The notes beneath the pieces were generated by a model. That model ran no database searches, was not told the DNA's origin, and saw only the letters and a program-made list of their open reading frames with translations. 64,000 bases of DNA from an uncultured Pseudomonadota bacterium (GTDB lineage: Bacteria > Pseudomonadota > Gammaproteobacteria > Burkholderiales > Methylophilaceae). This document shows, piece by piece, positions 61,612 to 64,000 of the stretch; the first letter of the stretch is position 1, and every line of letters begins with the position of its first letter. The stretch spans positions 1-64,000 of the forward strand of contig CAIRBH010000048.1 in the NCBI GenBank assembly GCA_903876765.1, written 5' to 3'. A program made the position numbers and the translations under genes.

Positions 61612-62616
61612 ATGTCATTGCCGTTAACGCTAGATCAAGCAGTCCATCGCCAGCAAGCCACTTTACAGTTGGCACGCGATATATTATCGCTAGAAGCCAA
61701 TGAAATTAACGCGCTGGCCACTAGGCTAAATAATCAATTCACCGATGCAGTATCATTAATTTTGCAATGCAAAGGACGGGTGGTGGTCAGTGGCATGGGT
61801 AAATCAGGACATATAGGCGGTAAGATCGCCTCCACCCTTGCTAGCACCGGCACCCCAGCCTTCTTTATGCATCCCGCCGAAGCGAGCCATGGCGATTTAG
61901 GCATGATTACGCAAGGCGACATTGTCATTGCACTTTCAAACTCAGGCGAGAGCGATGAAATTCTCGCCATTGTCCCGCCACTAAAAAGGCTAGGCGCTAG
62001 CATCATCGCCATTACTGGCAACGACAGCTCTACACTAGCCAAGGCGGCCGATATTCACCTCAGCGCACATGTGGCAAAAGAAGCTTGTCCATTAGGCTTA
62101 GCCCCTACATCCAGTACAACGGTGGCGCTTGCCCTTGGTGACGCACTGGCTTTATGCGTGCTAGATCAGCGTGATTTTACAGCCGAAGATTTTGCCCGCT
62201 CTCACCCTGGCGGCAGCCTTGGCAGACGCTTACTCATACATGTTAATGACCTCATGCGCACTGGCTCAAAAATTCCTCAAGTGTCTATTAGCGCGAGCTT
62301 ATCCGATGGTTTGTTAGAAATGACGCGCAAAGGCCTAGGCCTCACGGCTATTATTGACGACGAACATAAACCGATTGGCATTTTTACCGATGGTGATTTA
62401 CGCCGCGCATTTGAACAAAACGTTAATCTTACCACTGCAAGCATTAAAGATGTGATGCACCATCAGCCGCTGACCATACAGCAAGACCAATTAGCCATTG
62501 CCGCGGTTGAAATGATGGAGCTGCGCAAAGTCAATGCATTGCTAGTCACTAATGATGCGGGCATTTTGGTTGGCGCGTTGAATATGCACGACCTTTTATT
62601 AGCCAAAGTAGTGTAA
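61612..62616 (+). CDS. kdsD: Arabinose-5-phosphate isomerase (SIS + CBS domains)
   Basis: GRVVVSGMGKSGHIGGKIASTLASTGTPAFF; ALGDALALCVLDQRDFTAEDFARSHPGGSLGRRL. Confidence 0.97.
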   Translation: MSLPLTLDQAVHRQQATLQLARDILSLEANEINALATRLNNQFTDAVSLILQCKGRVVVSGMGKSGHIGGKIASTLASTGTPAFFMHPAEASHGDLGMITQGDIVIALSNSGESDEILAIVPPLKRLGASIIAITGNDSSTLAKAADIHLSAHVAKEACPLGLAPTSSTTVALALGDALALCVLDQRDFTAEDFARSHPGGSLGRRLLIHVNDLMRTGSKIPQVSISASLSDGLLEMTRKGLGLTAIIDDEHKPIGIFTDGDLRRAFEQNVNLTTASIKDVMHHQPLTIQQDQLAIAAVEMMELRKVNALLVTNDAGILVGALNMHDLLLAKVV

Positions 62617-62621
62617 TACCC

Positions 62622-63197
62622 ATGAGCCTGAATCCCCCCTTATCTGAACTAATGAATGCCGAACTCATAGCGCGCTTTAAAAACATTAAGCTACTGATAC
62701 TAGATGTAGATGGCGTAATGACCGATGGCGGCCTGACCATAGGAGATGATGGTCAAGAATATAAAACCTTTCATGCCCATGATGGTCTAGGCATGAAGTT
62801 ACTCAAGGCCTCTGGCGTTGAATTGGCCATTATCACTGGGCGCACCTCCAATGTTGTTAAAAAACGTGCCGAAAGTACTGGTGTTGCGCACTTTTACCAG
62901 GGTGCTGAAGATAAATTAGCCGCATTCTATGACTTGATGCAAGCCAGCGGCCTAACAGCAGATCAATGCGCATTTATGGGCGATGATGTAGTAGATTTGC
63001 CGCCTATGTTGCAATGTGGCTTAGCGCTTGCCGTGCCAAATTCACCAGCCTTAGTGCTAGCACATGCCCACTATGTCAGCGCCAAATCTGGCGGTCGGGG
63101 CGCAGTGCGTGAAGTTTGTGAGCTCATTATGCAGGCACAAGGCACGTTTGATGCCCAAATGGCTCAATTTTTAACACAAGCTAGTATTGCTAATTAA
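62622..63197 (+). CDS. kdsC: KDO-8-phosphate phosphatase
   Basis: ILDVDGVMTDGGLTIGDDGQEYKTFHAHDGLGMKLL. Confidence 0.97.
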   Translation: MSLNPPLSELMNAELIARFKNIKLLILDVDGVMTDGGLTIGDDGQEYKTFHAHDGLGMKLLKASGVELAIITGRTSNVVKKRAESTGVAHFYQGAEDKLAAFYDLMQASGLTADQCAFMGDDVVDLPPMLQCGLALAVPNSPALVLAHAHYVSAKSGGRGAVREVCELIMQAQGTFDAQMAQFLTQASIAN

Positions 63198-63856
63198 TGG
63201 CTATCAACAACCGCTCAGCACTGCTTTACCCTATGGTTCTATTGTCGATATTAGCCGTCATGGCCGCTTGGATAAATCACGTGGTGCAGCCGACAAAACC
63301 AAAGCTAGACGGTAGTAGCCGCCATGACCCAGACTATATTATGCGTAATTTTGTCACCACACAAACTGATATGGCAGGCGCTTTGCGCTATAAATTAGCT
63401 TCTGTAGAAATGAAACATTTCCCTGATAATGACTCGACGCATTTACAACGGCCGCGTTACACCCAATTTGCTGCAAACAAACCATACACCGAAGTGCAAG
63501 CGCAACGTGGTTATGTCTCAAGCAATGGCAATCAAGTGCAGTTAGTCGACCATGTAAAAATCACCCGTCAAGCCTTGGCGGATAAAGGTGAGATGACCAT
63601 AGATACTAACTACCTGAATATATTACCCAATGAAGATTTGGTTCGCACCGATAGTCCGGTTGTGATTCGACAAGCCCCAAAAACCATCATCTATGCCACA
63701 GGCATGGTCTATGAAAAAAATAATCATACGGTGACATTATTAAAACAAGTACGAGCACATTACGAAAGACCTACAGCAACAAAATCCATTCAAACAAAAA
63801 CCAGTCCTTTAGCGGTCAACACAAATAATGCGCGCACTCGGAGACGTTATGAGTAA
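63197..63856 (+). CDS. lptC: LPS export protein LptC
   Basis: N-terminal TM, DPDYIMRNFVTTQTDMAGALRYKLAS; between kdsC and lptA. Confidence 0.92.
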   Translation: MAINNRSALLYPMVLLSILAVMAAWINHVVQPTKPKLDGSSRHDPDYIMRNFVTTQTDMAGALRYKLASVEMKHFPDNDSTHLQRPRYTQFAANKPYTEVQAQRGYVSSNGNQVQLVDHVKITRQALADKGEMTIDTNYLNILPNEDLVRTDSPVVIRQAPKTIIYATGMVYEKNNHTVTLLKQVRAHYERPTATKSIQTKTSPLAVNTNNARTRRRYE

Positions 63857-64000
63857 GAACCTAAGCACCACATTAACATTTAAGCTAAGCCTGCGTTTGG
63901 TTTTACTGCAGCTAATATTGTTAGGCTTAAGCTTTTTAGGCTTTTCTAACCTAGCGTTGGCCGAGTCGGCCGACCGAGATAAACCCATAGATTTAGAAGC
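63849..64000 (+). CDS. lptA: LPS transport periplasmic protein LptA, N-terminal part
   Basis: ATG at 63849 overlapping lptC; signal peptide, then LAESADRDKPIDLE; runs off the window. Confidence 0.85.
   Translation, partial: MSKNLSTTLTFKLSLRLVLLQLILLGLSFLGFSNLALAESADRDKPIDLE

Overview
This window looks like conserved core chromosome from a RuMP-cycle methylotrophic betaproteobacterium, most likely Methylophilaceae. That taxonomic call is inference from the partial hexulose-6-phosphate synthase gene, the gene order and the moderate GC content. Recognisable blocks are: hisGDC-murA-grxD-bolA; an ABC-2 exporter; mlaFEDCB; polA; thrB; a UvrD-family helicase; a heme/cytochrome-oxidase assembly cluster (cyoE, ctaA, SCO-like, SURF1, DUF2909); apbE-gshB-gshA; lipA-lipB-dacC-rlpA-rodA-mrdA-mreDCB; gatCAB; pyrE/xth; hup; an rRNA methyltransferase with a Lys/Ala-rich tail; a DUF3108 pair; purM-hda; an orphan soxYZ; moaC; thiO; a Kef-type antiporter; and kdsD-kdsC-lptC-lptA (partial). 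I saw no CRISPR array, transposon, prophage, rRNA or tRNA. The most interesting signals are intergenic: two candidate sRNAs, on opposite strands about 1.3 kb apart, each with a strong intrinsic terminator and a C-rich anti-Shine-Dalgarno-like loop; a 14-nt motif shared by their neighbourhood; an interleaved A-B-A'-B' inverted repeat between the Kef and kdsD genes; short degenerate tandem repeats just 3' of stop codons; and phased direct repeats upstream of hup. No wholly novel multi-gene system could be demonstrated from sequence alone.
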